A program made the position numbers and the translations under genes. The notes under the pieces were generated by a model, which worked only from the letters and a program-made list of their open reading frames with translations, was not told where the DNA came from and ran no database searches. A DNA stretch of 64,000 bases, taken from CANJIV01 sp046330225. Its GTDB lineage: Bacteria; Actinomycetota; Thermoleophilia; Solirubrobacterales; Solirubrobacteraceae. The stretch spans positions 62,001 to 126,000 of the forward strand of contig JAXLTD010000005.1 of NCBI GenBank assembly GCA_046330225.1, given 5' to 3'. Below, piece by piece: positions 1-8,475 of this stretch (position 1 is its first letter; each line of letters starts with the position of its first letter).

Positions 1-345
1 ATCTGCCAGCACCATCCCGTCCCGGGCGAACACGAGATCCAGGCGGCAGCCGCCGGCCTTGACCTCGCTGCCCAGGAACTCCCATCCGGCCGGCGGGCAG
101 AACAGCCGGAAGTACACCGCCGCGCCGGTCAGCAGCTGCTGGCGCGCCGCGGTCCGGTAGCGGCTGGCCGAAGCGACCAGCTCATGCGAGCCGACGCATT
201 CGAACAGCTCCGCCGGCGACGGCGACCGCAGCCCCTCCTCCAGCAAGCTCGCGATCACCCGGTGAGTGAGGTGGCCGATACGCCGGCCTGAGACGCCGCC
301 GTCGGCGGCCGCCCAGCCGTCGGTCCTGCTGGTGCGCGTGGTCAT
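1..345 (-). CDS. hypothetical protein, partial (runs off left edge), nuclease-like motif
   Basis: An open frame of 115 codons continues to the window edge without a stop. The ATG at 345 is chosen because an AAAGGAG ribosome binding site ends four bases upstream. The visible part has a polar N-terminus, a helical stretch, then a segment with E94 and D103 in the order E-x8-D-L-V-F, followed by D-G-M-V-L-A-D at the edge. This spacing resembles the start of a PD-(D/E)XK nuclease core, where an E-x-K would come next just outside the window. That reading is inference. No family is recognised with certainty. It diverges from the DUF4238 gene across a 700-bp gap. Confidence 0.6.
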   Translation of the reverse strand, partial: MTTRTSRTDGWAAADGGVSGRRIGHLTHRVIASLLEEGLRSPSPAELFECVGSHELVASASRYRTAARQQLLTGAAVYFRLFCPPAGWEFLGSEVKAGGCRLDLVFARDGMVLAD

Positions 346-1054
346 GGGGCTCCTTTCCGTTCAGTGGCTCGAGTTCAGGCAGCGCGCCGTCCCGAGCCCC
401 GGAAAGGAGCCGGATCCGCTATGGCGGAGAGCCGGCGCCGAGGCCCGCTGGAGGCGCGAATGTGCGTCGATGGCGTCCGGAGGCGGGCAGCAAGAGCGTC
501 ATGACCGGCGACCGTAGCCGCCCAGCCCGCGCAAACGGCGCGGCAGGGCCGCGCACCCCCGGAGGAGCCCGACGGCCCGGCCGCACACGCCGGCCAGAGA
601 GCCCGGGAATCAAGGCGAACAACGGCATGCGCTGATCGTTGGCACGCCGAAGCCGCGCCGTCAACAGCCGCACGGGCGCGGCCCCGCCCGCCTCAAACGG
701 GCGTTGTCAGGGGACGACCGTGCGCCGCACCTACAGGCGATCAGGAAACGCCCCTACTTAACAGGGCTGCTTCAGCCCCTTTTCTTGCCGATTTCTTCCC
801 AGGCTGGCGCGCGGCCGCTCACGCCGGTGCGAACGGCGCGGTGCGTACGACGAGTCCGCCTGACGAAGCCGACTCGCGGATGCGCTCCTTGACGCCAGCG
901 GTGCCACGAGACGATCTCGTCATCAAGCCCGGCCCTGGCTCGGAGCCGTGCATCGAGTGCCGAAGCCGTCCGCCTCCCGGCTCTGATCTCGAATGCGCAG
1001 CGCCGCGCCGGTCTCGCCGAGCGGTTCCATCCGGCCGGGCTGGATCATGGTCGA
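346..1054. other. gene-free stretch of about 700 bp
   Basis: No frame here has convincing codon bias or a good ribosome binding site. It holds one clear intrinsic terminator (764-786, listed separately) and a small inverted repeat ACGAGA-CGA-TCTCGT at 906-920 ahead of the DUF4238 gene, which could be an operator. It might carry an unannotated small RNA ending at the terminator. A 27-codon frame at 421-504 was considered and not called. Confidence 0.5.
764..786 (+). terminator. orphan Rho-independent terminator
   Basis: GGGCTG-CTT-CAGCCC followed by CTTTTCTT: a 6-bp GC stem, 3-nt loop and U-rich tail. It is the only terminator in the window with a proper U tract. No plus-strand gene ends just upstream, so it may end a small RNA or a decayed gene. 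Confidence 0.7.
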
Positions 1055-2041
1055 GTGGCTGCTCCGAAGAAGATCCATGTCGTCTCGCGCGTGTACCTCA
1101 AGAACTGGGCGCGCGGCGGCTCTGTGATCTCGGTCGACGCGCGGACCGGACGCAGGGAGCGCAAGCCCGTCGCCCAGGCGGCAGCCCGCCGCCGCGTGTG
1201 GGGCCGGCATGCTGAGGTGCGCCGGCAAGCCGAGGAGCGCCTCGGCGCGATCGAAAGCGAGACGGCTCCGATCCTGGCCAGCCCCGAGCGCCACTGGCCG
1301 ATCGCGGGACGCCCCCGCGCCGTCCTTGGCGCGTTCATCGCGATGCACATCGTGCGGTCGCCGGCCTACCGGCAATGGAACGACGTCTTGGCGTTCAACG
1401 CGGCCGCCAGGGAGGCACGCGCGAGGCCGGAGCTGCTCGGGCGCGAAGCCGAGATCCTCGAGGCGCTCAACGGAGACCTCCCGAGAACCCAGTCGATACT
1501 CGGGCAGATCCCGCACGTCGCGTCGGCGGCCGGCTCCATGCACTGGACGCTCATCCGCTTCGACGAGCCGCTTCTCCTGACTTCAGACCAGCCGGTCGTG
1601 CTGGTCGGCCTGGGCGCCGACGCTGGCCACGTGGCCGTGAGCCCGATGCCCCCGGACGGGATCATGAACACGCTCGAGTGGAGGATCGCGCTGACGCCCT
1701 GGCACGCCCTCCTGCTGGCGTGGCACGACGCGCCGGACACGATCCGGGTCCTCGCCGGAACTGTCGCGCAGGCGTCCAGCCTCAACGCCGCCTGCGCGGC
1801 GCAGGCCGACAGGCACTGGTTTCACCGGGACGGCCGCATCCCGGCCCGCATCGCCCCGGGCACCCTCGCGCCGGACTGCGGCCTCCTGGCCCCGGAGCTC
1901 CTGCCCGGATACGGATCCAATGCCGCGATCGCATCCCGCCGCCGGCGCGAGGCAGCGGCGGTCATCAGCGACCTTCAAGAGCGCGAGATCCACGACACGA
2001 TCACCTCAGTGATTGTCACCCCTGGCGCGCTCGCAGCCTGA
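1055..2041 (+). CDS. DUF4238 domain protein
   Basis: A 328-residue protein with a GTG start. The N-terminal K-I-H-V-V-S-R-V-Y-L-K-N-W matches the H-x-V-P-x-x-Y-L-x-x-F opening typical of DUF4238 proteins, and the mid-protein L-L-T-S-D-Q-P-V-V-L matches their conserved 'SDxPV' block. No signal peptide or membrane segment is seen. DUF4238 has no established biochemical function; members are scattered and often lie in accessory DNA. The gene stands alone between a 700-bp gap and the convergent nrdJ. No strong ribosome binding site precedes the GTG; no alternative ATG is in frame nearby. Family call confident, function unknown. Confidence 0.75.
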   Translation: MAAPKKIHVVSRVYLKNWARGGSVISVDARTGRRERKPVAQAAARRRVWGRHAEVRRQAEERLGAIESETAPILASPERHWPIAGRPRAVLGAFIAMHIVRSPAYRQWNDVLAFNAAAREARARPELLGREAEILEALNGDLPRTQSILGQIPHVASAAGSMHWTLIRFDEPLLLTSDQPVVLVGLGADAGHVAVSPMPPDGIMNTLEWRIALTPWHALLLAWHDAPDTIRVLAGTVAQASSLNAACAAQADRHWFHRDGRIPARIAPGTLAPDCGLLAPELLPGYGSNAAIASRRRREAAAVISDLQEREIHDTITSVIVTPGALAA

Positions 2042-2245
2042 CAAGCTCGAGCCTCGGAAACGTGCTTCCAGGCCGCCAGCGGGCATCCAGCCCGCGGCGC
2101 CGGGCAGGGCCTGGCCCCTGACAAAACTCAGGAGCGTCTACGCGCCAGCTTCGCCGGCCGGCGGCCGTTCAGCGGTCCGCCGCCCCGTCCGGGAGATCCC
2201 CGGAGCAGCGGCGATCCGCTGACACGCCTTGCACCAATCCGGTGA

Positions 2246-2278
2246 CATCCGGCTGCACCATCCCGTGACAGCCGGATG
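2246..2278. terminator. inverted repeat between convergent DUF4238 and nrdJ genes
   Basis: CATCCGGCTG at 2246-2255 and CAGCCGGATG at 2269-2278 are perfect reverse complements around a 13-nt loop. It sits between the two converging stop codons and could terminate both transcripts. There is no U tract. The two arms also form an imperfect direct repeat (GTGACA-CCGG-TGCACC). Confidence 0.5.
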
Positions 2279-2289
2279 CACCGTCACAC

Positions 2290-5124
2290 CTACCCGCAGC
2301 CGGTGTTGTTCCCGCAGCTCGGGCACGTGTAGCAGGAGCCCGTGCGCTGCATCATGCCGCCGCACTGCGAGCAGGCCGGGCCGAGGTCCAGGCCGGTCGT
2401 GGCGATCCGGGCCGGCACGACGGGCGGGGTGTCGGTGAGGGCGTCGGTCGGGGCCTTGGCGGTCGCGCCGCCGTTGGACCCGCCGTTGGACCCGCCGTTG
2501 CTGGAGCCGGTGCTCGGCTCCGCGGTCGGGCCGGCGGTGTCGCCGTGGACCGACAGCGCGGTGTCCTCGGCCATCTTCCGGGCCCGGACCTCGGGGGTGA
2601 GGATCCCGAGGTCCTCCTGGGTCTCGGTGTCCAGGAACCGGGAGGCCAGCCAGCGCATGATGTAGTCGGGCATCGACTTCGCGAAGGGGATCTCCGGGTT
2701 CTGCGTGATCCCTTCCGGCTCGAAGCGCATGTAGCTGAACTTGCGCACGAGCGTCTCGAGCGGCACCCCGTACTGGAGCGCGATCGAGATCGCCGTCGCG
2801 AACGAGTTCATCATGCCGCGCAGCGTCGAGCCCTCCTTGCCGATGTCGGTGAGGAAGATCTCCCCGATCGTCCCGTCCTCGTACATGCCGGCGGTGATGT
2901 AGCCCTCGTGGCCGCCGATCGAGAACTTGTGGGTGATCGACTGGCGCTCGCGCGGCATCCGGCGGCGCTTCGGGCCGGCCTCGACCGGCGCGGGGGCGGG
3001 CTCGTCCTTGGCGTCCTGGGCGTCGGTGCGCAGCGCCTGCGCGGTCTTGGAGCCGTCGCGGTAGATGGCCAGCGCCTTGACGCCGAGCCGCCACGCCTCG
3101 AGGTAGGCGTCGGCGATGTCCTCGACCGTCGCGGTCTCCGGGAGGTTCACGGTCTTGGAGATCGCGCCCGAGATGTAGAGCTGGACGGCGCCCATCATCT
3201 TGATGTGGCCGTGGTGGGAGATCGCCCGCTCGCCGACGGCGACGTCGAACACCGGCAGGTGCTCGTCCTTCAGGCCCGGCGCGCCGACGATCGTCCCGGC
3301 CTCGTTGATGTGGGCGACGATCGCGTCAACGTCCTCCTCGGCGTAGCCCAGCGTCTTGAGCGCGAGCGGCACCGTCTGGTTGACGATCGTCATCTGCCCG
3401 CCGCCGACGAGCTCCTTGAACTTCACGAGCGAGAAGTCGGGCTCGACGCCAGTCGTGTCGCAGTCCATCAGGAAGGAGATCGTCCCGGTGGGGGCGAGCA
3501 CCGTGGCCTGTGCGTTCCGGTAGCCGTGCAGCTCGCCGACCGCGACGGCGTCGTCCCACGTCTCGCGCGCGGAGCTGAGCAGCGCGTGGTCGGTGGTGTC
3601 GGCCTCGGGAATGCGGTAGGCCGCGTCGCGGTGCTTGGCCATCACGTGGTTGTGGGCGTCGCGGTTCTCCTCGTAGCGGTCGTACGGGCCCATCGCCGCG
3701 GCGATGCGCGCCGACCCCAGGTAGGCCCGGCCGGTCATGAGCGCGGTGATCGCCGCCGCGGTCGCCCGGCCCTCGTCGGAGTCATAGGGCATGCCGTTGC
3801 TCATGAGGAAGGCGCCGAGGTTCGCGTAGCCCAGGCCGAGCTGGCGGAACGCGTTGGCGTTCGCGGCGATCCCCTCGGTCGGGTAGCTGGAGGCGCCGAC
3901 GATGATCTCCTGGGCGAGGAAGACGATGTCGATCGTGTGGGTGTAGGCGTCGACGTCGAAGCTGCCGTCCTCGCGGCGGAACTTCATGAGGTTCAGCGAG
4001 GCGAGGTTGCAGGCCGAGTCGTCGACGTGCATGTATTCCGAGCACGGGTTCGACGCGTTGATGCGGCCTGAGTTCGGCGACGTGTGCCAGTCGTTGATCG
4101 TCGTGTCGTACTGGACGCCCGGGTCGGCGCAGCGCCAGGCGGCCTCGGCGATCTCGCGCATGAGCTCACGCGCGCGCAGGGGCTCCCCGACCGGCTCGCC
4201 GGTCGTGCGGGCCAGCAGGCGCCACTCGCCGTCGCGCTCGACGGCCCGCATGAACTCGTCGGTGAGCCGCACCGAGTTGTTCGCGTTCTGGTACTGGATC
4301 GAGGTGAAGCCGTCGCCGTCGATCGACATGTCGAAGCCGGCGTCGCGGAGGGCCTGGGCCTTGTCCTCCTCCTTGGCCTTGCACCAGATGAACTCGCGGA
4401 TGTCCGGGTGGTCGATGTCCAGGACGACCATCTTGGCGGCGCGGCGCGTCTTGCCGCCGGACTTGATCGTGCCCGCCCACGCGTCGGCGCCGCGCATGAA
4501 GGAGACCGGCCCCGAGGCGGTGCCGCCCTTGGCGAGCGGCTCGGTGGACCCGCGGATGTTCGAGAGGTTGATGCCCGAGCCGGAGCCGCCGCGGAAGATC
4601 ATGCCCTCCTTGGTGTTCCACTCGAGGATCGACTCCATCGTGTCGTCGACGCTGAGGATGAAGCAGGCCGAGCACTGCGGCGTCTCCTCGAACCCGACGT
4701 TGAACCACACGGGCGAGTTGAAGGCCGCGATCTGGTGCAGCAGGATGTGGGTGAGCTCGGCCTCGAAGGCGTCGCCGTCGGCGGCGGAGGCGAAGTAGCC
4801 GCGGTCGCGGCCCCAGCCGGCGATCGTGCCGGCCACGCGCGAGATCATCTGGCGGACCGAGCGCTCGCGCTCCGGCGAGTCGAGCTGGCCGCGGAAGTAC
4901 TTCTGGGCGACGATGTTCGTCGCGTTCTGGGACCAGCTGGCGGGGAACTCCACGTCGCGCTGCTCGAAGGCCACGGCGTCGCCGTGCCCGATCCGCGCAT
5001 CGCGGATCTCCCACTCGACGGCGTCGAACGGGTGGACGTCCGAGGTCGTGAAGCGGCGGGCGACGGAGAGCCCTTCGCCCTGGCGGGCGGCGGCCTCGGT
5101 GAGCGTCTGACGCGGGTAGTTCAT
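2290..5124 (-). CDS. nrdJ: adenosylcobalamin-dependent ribonucleotide reductase (class II)
   Basis: A 944-residue class II ribonucleotide reductase, which reduces ribonucleotides to deoxyribonucleotides using coenzyme B12 without needing oxygen. Visible family motifs: N-S-P-V-W-F-N-V-G, the C-S-A-C-F loop, the glycine-rich G-G-S-G-S-G-I-N-L, P-C-S-E-Y with D-S-A-C-N-L-A-S-L-N-L, and the nucleotide-site block L-A-P-T-G-T-I-S-F. The C-terminus carries the C-S-Q-C-G-G and C-x2-C-G metal-binding cysteines found in this subgroup, after a GGSN-repeat linker. The ATG at 5124 is preferred over longer in-frame starts because AGAGGAA lies about 8 bases upstream. It diverges from the marR operon. No convincing cobalamin riboswitch or NrdR box could be read upstream. 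Confidence 0.97.
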   Translation of the reverse strand: MNYPRQTLTEAAARQGEGLSVARRFTTSDVHPFDAVEWEIRDARIGHGDAVAFEQRDVEFPASWSQNATNIVAQKYFRGQLDSPERERSVRQMISRVAGTIAGWGRDRGYFASAADGDAFEAELTHILLHQIAAFNSPVWFNVGFEETPQCSACFILSVDDTMESILEWNTKEGMIFRGGSGSGINLSNIRGSTEPLAKGGTASGPVSFMRGADAWAGTIKSGGKTRRAAKMVVLDIDHPDIREFIWCKAKEEDKAQALRDAGFDMSIDGDGFTSIQYQNANNSVRLTDEFMRAVERDGEWRLLARTTGEPVGEPLRARELMREIAEAAWRCADPGVQYDTTINDWHTSPNSGRINASNPCSEYMHVDDSACNLASLNLMKFRREDGSFDVDAYTHTIDIVFLAQEIIVGASSYPTEGIAANANAFRQLGLGYANLGAFLMSNGMPYDSDEGRATAAAITALMTGRAYLGSARIAAAMGPYDRYEENRDAHNHVMAKHRDAAYRIPEADTTDHALLSSARETWDDAVAVGELHGYRNAQATVLAPTGTISFLMDCDTTGVEPDFSLVKFKELVGGGQMTIVNQTVPLALKTLGYAEEDVDAIVAHINEAGTIVGAPGLKDEHLPVFDVAVGERAISHHGHIKMMGAVQLYISGAISKTVNLPETATVEDIADAYLEAWRLGVKALAIYRDGSKTAQALRTDAQDAKDEPAPAPVEAGPKRRRMPRERQSITHKFSIGGHEGYITAGMYEDGTIGEIFLTDIGKEGSTLRGMMNSFATAISIALQYGVPLETLVRKFSYMRFEPEGITQNPEIPFAKSMPDYIMRWLASRFLDTETQEDLGILTPEVRARKMAEDTALSVHGDTAGPTAEPSTGSSNGGSNGGSNGGATAKAPTDALTDTPPVVPARIATTGLDLGPACSQCGGMMQRTGSCYTCPSCGNNTGCG
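2471..2500. repeat. 12-bp tandem repeat in nrdJ linker
   Basis: Two full copies and a half copy of ccgttggacccg. On the minus strand they encode an N-G-G-S repeat joining the reductase body to the C-terminal cysteine tail. Length is likely to vary between strains. Confidence 0.8.
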
Positions 5125-5290
5125 CTCGCAGTTCCTCTCTCTGCCGCCCGTTTCCCCCTGTTTGCGGCGTTCCTCGATGACGTGAGGGGGTAACAGGCGA
5201 TGATCGGCTTTCGACCGGACGGAACGGCTGGGCGGGCGAGACCCGGGAAGCCGCACATCTGCGCCGCCGATCAGCGAGCGGCAGAGCCGA

Positions 5291-5296
5291 ATTCTA
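5291..5296 (-). promoter_or_regulatory. candidate -10 element for nrdJ
   Basis: Read on the minus strand this is TAGAAT, preceded by a GC-rich spacer without a recognisable -35. It would give a leader of about 165 nt before the nrdJ ATG. Weak on its own. Confidence 0.25.
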
Positions 5297-5359
5297 CCGG
5301 GTGCGGGCCGCCGGCCCGAGCCGAAAAACCCCGGTGGGTGCGGGGTCGGACGCGGCGCT

Positions 5360-5395
5360 TTGATAGCTAATGATTAGGTTGCTAATCTTATTCCC
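5360..5395 (+). promoter_or_regulatory. marR promoter with overlapping operator
   Basis: TTGATA (5360-5365) and TAATCT (5383-5388) are separated by exactly 17 bp, a near-consensus sigma-70 promoter. The spacer holds the perfect palindrome CTAAT-G-ATTAG (5367-5377) and a second GCTAAT reaching into the -10. This AT-rich island in GC-rich DNA is a likely MarR binding site. The ATG lies 8 bp after the -10, so the mRNA is probably leaderless. Confidence 0.75.
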
Positions 5396-5863
5396 ATGCC
5401 GCCCGCCCGCGCCGCCGCCGACTCCGACCTCGAGGCCTTCAACGCCGCGCTGGACGAGTTCCTGCGCGCCACGAGGCGCGTGCGGGGCCGGGCCGCCGTC
5501 CGCCCGCCGGGCGCGGGCGAGCTCTCCCACTCGCAGTTCCAGCTCCTCGACGGCCTCGAGCGCGCCGAGGGCCCGCTGACGCTCGGCGCCGTGGCCGAGC
5601 TCGCGGGCGTCACCCCGCCGACCGCGACCCGGATGCTCGACGGCCTCGAGCGCGAGGGCATCGTCAAGCGCGGCCGGGCCGCGGGCGACCGCCGCTGCGT
5701 GCGCATCGGCCTGACCGAGTCCGGCGCCGACGCTGTCCGGCGGGCTCGCGAGCACGCCCGCGAGCGCCGGAGCGAGATCTTCGCCGGGCTCTCGGCGGGC
5801 GAGCGGCGCCAGGCCGCGCGCGTGCTCTCGAGCCTCGCCGCCGCGCTGGAAGAGCGCGCGTGA
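5396..5863 (+). CDS. MarR-family transcriptional regulator
   Basis: A 155-residue winged-helix regulator. The helix-turn-helix runs about residues 60-95 (L-G-A-V-A-E-L-A-G-V-T-P-P-T-A-T-R-M-L-D) and the wing carries the family signature D-R-R. MarR proteins bind palindromes as dimers and release DNA on binding small phenolic or drug-like ligands. The gene overlaps the following MFS exporter by four bases (GTGA), so the two are co-transcribed and coupled. The operator in its own promoter suggests autorepression of a ligand-inducible efflux operon. The start is the ATG 8 bp after the -10 element. Confidence 0.92.
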   Translation: MPPARAAADSDLEAFNAALDEFLRATRRVRGRAAVRPPGAGELSHSQFQLLDGLERAEGPLTLGAVAELAGVTPPTATRMLDGLEREGIVKRGRAAGDRRCVRIGLTESGADAVRRAREHARERRSEIFAGLSAGERRQAARVLSSLAAALEERA

Positions 5864-7413
5864 CCGACCGCGGCCGCCTGTCCCCGCACGTGAAGGCCGT
5901 CGCCGCGGTCGTCGTGATCGGGGCGATCATGTCGATCCTCGACACGACGATCGTCAACGTCGCGCTCGAGTCGATCTCGCAGGACCTGCACGCGCCGCTC
6001 GGGACGATCCAGTGGATCGCGACCGGCTACCTGCTCGCCCTGGCCACGGTCATCCCCCTGACCGGCTGGGCTGCCGAGCGCTTCGGCCCCAAGCGGGTGT
6101 GGATGACCGCGGTCACGGGTTTCGTCCTCACGAGCGCGCTGTGCGCCGCCGCCTGGAGCGCCGAGTCGCTCATCGTCTTTCGCGTCCTGCAGGGCCTGGC
6201 CGGCGGGATGATCATGCCGATCGGGATGATCACCCTGGCCCAGGCGGCCGGCCCCCAGCACATGGGCCGGGTGATGTCGATCGTCGGCGTGCCGATGCTC
6301 CTGGCGCCGGTGCTCGGCCCGGTGCTCGGCGGCGTGCTCGTCGAGCACCTCTCGTGGCGCTGGATCTTCCTCGTCAACCTGCCGATCGGCATCGTCGGCC
6401 TCGCGCTCGCCGCCCGCCTGCTGCCGTCCGCGCGGGCGCAGGGCACCGCGGGCCCGGCCACGCTGGACGTGCGCGGGCTCCTGATGCTGTCGCCCGGCGT
6501 GGCGCTGTTCGTCTTCGGACTCTCGGAGATCGCGTCGCACGGCGGCGCCACCGGCGTGGCGACCTTCGGGCCGCTCGTCGCCGGCGCCGCCCTCATCGCG
6601 GCGTTCGCCGTCCACGCCTGGCGCGCCCCGCGCCCGCTCGTCGACGTGCGCCTGCTGCGCTCGCGCGGCTTCGCCGCCGCGGCGGCCACGGTGACGCTCG
6701 TGGGCGCCGCGCTCTTCGGCGGGATGCTCCTCCTGCCGCTCTACTACCAGATCGATCGCGGCCTGAGCCCGCTGGAGGCCGGCCTGCTCATCGCCCCGCA
6801 GGGCTTCGGCGCCGCGTTCGCGATGCACTGGTCCGGGCGGATGACCGACCGGATCGGCGGCGGGCGGGTCGTCGTCGCCGGCCTGATCGTCCTCAGCCTC
6901 GGCACGCTGCCGTTTGTCTTCGTCACCGGCACGACGCCCTACTGGCTGCTGGCCGGCGCGCTCGTGATCCGCGGGGTCGGCCTCGGCTTCACGATGATGC
7001 CGGCCATGGCCAGCGCCTACGCGACCTTGCGCCACGACCAGGTCCCGCGCGCGACGCCGATGCTCAACGTCCTGCAGCGGGTCGGCGGCTCGATCGGGAC
7101 CGCGGTGCTCGCGGTGGCGCTGCAGTCGCAGATCCGCGACGCGGTCGCCGGCGCCGGGGTCCCCCGGGTGCCGGGGGCGATCGAAGCGGTGCCGCCGGCC
7201 GCCCGGGCGCAGCTCGCCGACCCTGTGGCGGCGGCCTTCGCCTCCACGTACTGGTGGGCGATGGGCCTCGTGCTTCTGGCGCTGATCCCCGCGACCGTGC
7301 TCGCGCGAGCCCAGCGGGCGGCCCAGGCGCAGGCGCGGGAGGCAGCGGCCCGCGAGGCCGCGGCCGAGCTCGACGAGCGCCGCACCGAGGCGCAGCTCGC
7401 CGCGGTGGGGTAG
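5860..7413 (+). CDS. DHA2-type MFS multidrug exporter (EmrB/QacA-like)
   Basis: A 517-residue membrane protein with about 14 hydrophobic segments. The first helix holds the D-T-T-I-V-N-V-A-L motif and helix 5 the G-P-V-L-G-G motif C, both hallmarks of drug/proton antiporters of the EmrB/QacA group. The cytoplasmic tail is rich in A, E and R and probably helical. The GTG start overlaps the marR stop (GTGA). It likely exports a toxic compound sensed by the upstream regulator. The substrate cannot be read from sequence. Confidence 0.93.
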   Translation: MTDRGRLSPHVKAVAAVVVIGAIMSILDTTIVNVALESISQDLHAPLGTIQWIATGYLLALATVIPLTGWAAERFGPKRVWMTAVTGFVLTSALCAAAWSAESLIVFRVLQGLAGGMIMPIGMITLAQAAGPQHMGRVMSIVGVPMLLAPVLGPVLGGVLVEHLSWRWIFLVNLPIGIVGLALAARLLPSARAQGTAGPATLDVRGLLMLSPGVALFVFGLSEIASHGGATGVATFGPLVAGAALIAAFAVHAWRAPRPLVDVRLLRSRGFAAAAATVTLVGAALFGGMLLLPLYYQIDRGLSPLEAGLLIAPQGFGAAFAMHWSGRMTDRIGGGRVVVAGLIVLSLGTLPFVFVTGTTPYWLLAGALVIRGVGLGFTMMPAMASAYATLRHDQVPRATPMLNVLQRVGGSIGTAVLAVALQSQIRDAVAGAGVPRVPGAIEAVPPAARAQLADPVAAAFASTYWWAMGLVLLALIPATVLARAQRAAQAQAREAAAREAAAELDERRTEAQLAAVG

Positions 7414-7451
7414 CCCGCGCCGCCGGGCCGCTCTGCTATCAACCCCGGCCC

Positions 7452-8429
7452 ATGCGCGTCCTGGTCATCGGCGGTGCCGGCTACATCGGAAGCATCGTCG
7501 CCTCCCAGCTCCTGGACGCCGGGCACGAGGTCGTCGTGCTCGACAACCTCTCGCAGGGCCACCGGGCCGCCGTGCACCCGGACACCGAGCTGCGCGAGGT
7601 CGACATCCTCGACGCGCCGGCGCTGACCGCCGCCGCCGGGGACGGCTTCGATGCGGCGATGCACTTTGCGGCGCTCGCGCTGGTCAGCGAGTCGGTCGCC
7701 CATCCGGAGCGCTACTGGCGCACGAACGTGTGCGGCTCGCTCAACGTCCTCGACGCGCTCCGGGCCGGGGGCGTCCCGCGCCTGGTCTTCTCCTCGACCT
7801 GCGCGACCTACGGGCTGCCGGAGTCGGTCCCGATGGACGAGTCGACGCCGACCGCGCCGGTGAACCCCTACGGCGCCACAAAGCTCACCGTGGACCGGAT
7901 GATCGGCGACCACTGCGCCGCACACGGCCTGGCCGCGGTCAGCCTGCGGTACTTCAACGTCGCCGGCGCGCGCGGGCCGTTCGGGGAGGACCACGACCCC
8001 GAGACGCACCTGATCCCCAATCTCCTGCGGGCGGCGACCGGCCAGCTCGAGCGGTTCGAGATCTACGGCACGGACTACCCGACGCCCGACGGGACCGCCA
8101 TCCGCGACTACATCCACGTCGAGGACCTCGGGGCTGCGCACCTGCTCGCGCTCGGCCACGCTGGCGCGGGCACGCACGACATCTTCAACCTCGGCAACGG
8201 GAACGGCTTCAGCGTGCAGGAAGTGCTCGACGTCGCGCGCGACGTGACCGGGGCCGACATCCCCGCCGTCGAGCAGCCCCGGCGCCCCGGCGACCCGCCG
8301 GCCCTCGTCGGCGCCGCGGGCAAGGCCCGCTCGGTCCTGGGGTGGGAGCCGCGCAAGCCGGGCCTCGAGACGATGGTGTCCGACGCCTGGGCCTGGCACC
8401 TGGCCCACCCGCACGGCTACGAGGAGTAG
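7452..8429 (+). CDS. galE: UDP-glucose 4-epimerase
   Basis: A 325-residue extended SDR enzyme that interconverts UDP-glucose and UDP-galactose. It has the NAD-binding G-G-A-G-Y-I-G at residues 7-13, D-N-L-S-Q-G-H-R after beta-2, the catalytic S-S-T-C-A-T-Y-G block and the Y-G-A-T-K active site. R-Y-F-N-V-A-G-A and R-D-Y-I-H-V-E-D are characteristic of GalE rather than other epimerases. Length matches the family. It lies 38 bp after the MFS gene and is convergent with tmk across a hairpin. It probably supplies galactosyl donors for envelope polysaccharide. Confidence 0.95.
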   Translation: MRVLVIGGAGYIGSIVASQLLDAGHEVVVLDNLSQGHRAAVHPDTELREVDILDAPALTAAAGDGFDAAMHFAALALVSESVAHPERYWRTNVCGSLNVLDALRAGGVPRLVFSSTCATYGLPESVPMDESTPTAPVNPYGATKLTVDRMIGDHCAAHGLAAVSLRYFNVAGARGPFGEDHDPETHLIPNLLRAATGQLERFEIYGTDYPTPDGTAIRDYIHVEDLGAAHLLALGHAGAGTHDIFNLGNGNGFSVQEVLDVARDVTGADIPAVEQPRRPGDPPALVGAAGKARSVLGWEPRKPGLETMVSDAWAWHLAHPHGYEE

Positions 8430-8443
8430 CGGCTGCGCGTGGG

Positions 8444-8469
8444 CCCTGCCGGCCGCCCGGCCCGCAGGG
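8444..8469. terminator. hairpin between convergent galE and tmk
   Basis: CCCTGC-C-GGCCG and CGGCC-C-GCAGGG form a 12-bp stem with one C-C mismatch and a 2-nt loop, between the stops of galE and tmk. No U tract. Probable bidirectional terminator. Confidence 0.55.
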
Positions 8470-8475
8470 AAACCC

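Noticed and set aside
421..504. 27-codon frame preceded by GGAAAGGAG
   Set aside because: Spacing to the ATG is too long (13 bp), the peptide is Arg-rich without features, and no conservation can be tested.
5125..5359. Possible cobalamin riboswitch or NrdR boxes ahead of nrdJ
   Set aside because: Expected in B12-dependent reductase genes, but no B12-box or paired NrdR palindrome could be read with confidence.
6012..7451. Long frame joined upstream of galE
   Set aside because: An out-of-frame reading of the MFS gene; galE itself starts at 7452 with a normal Rossmann N-terminus.
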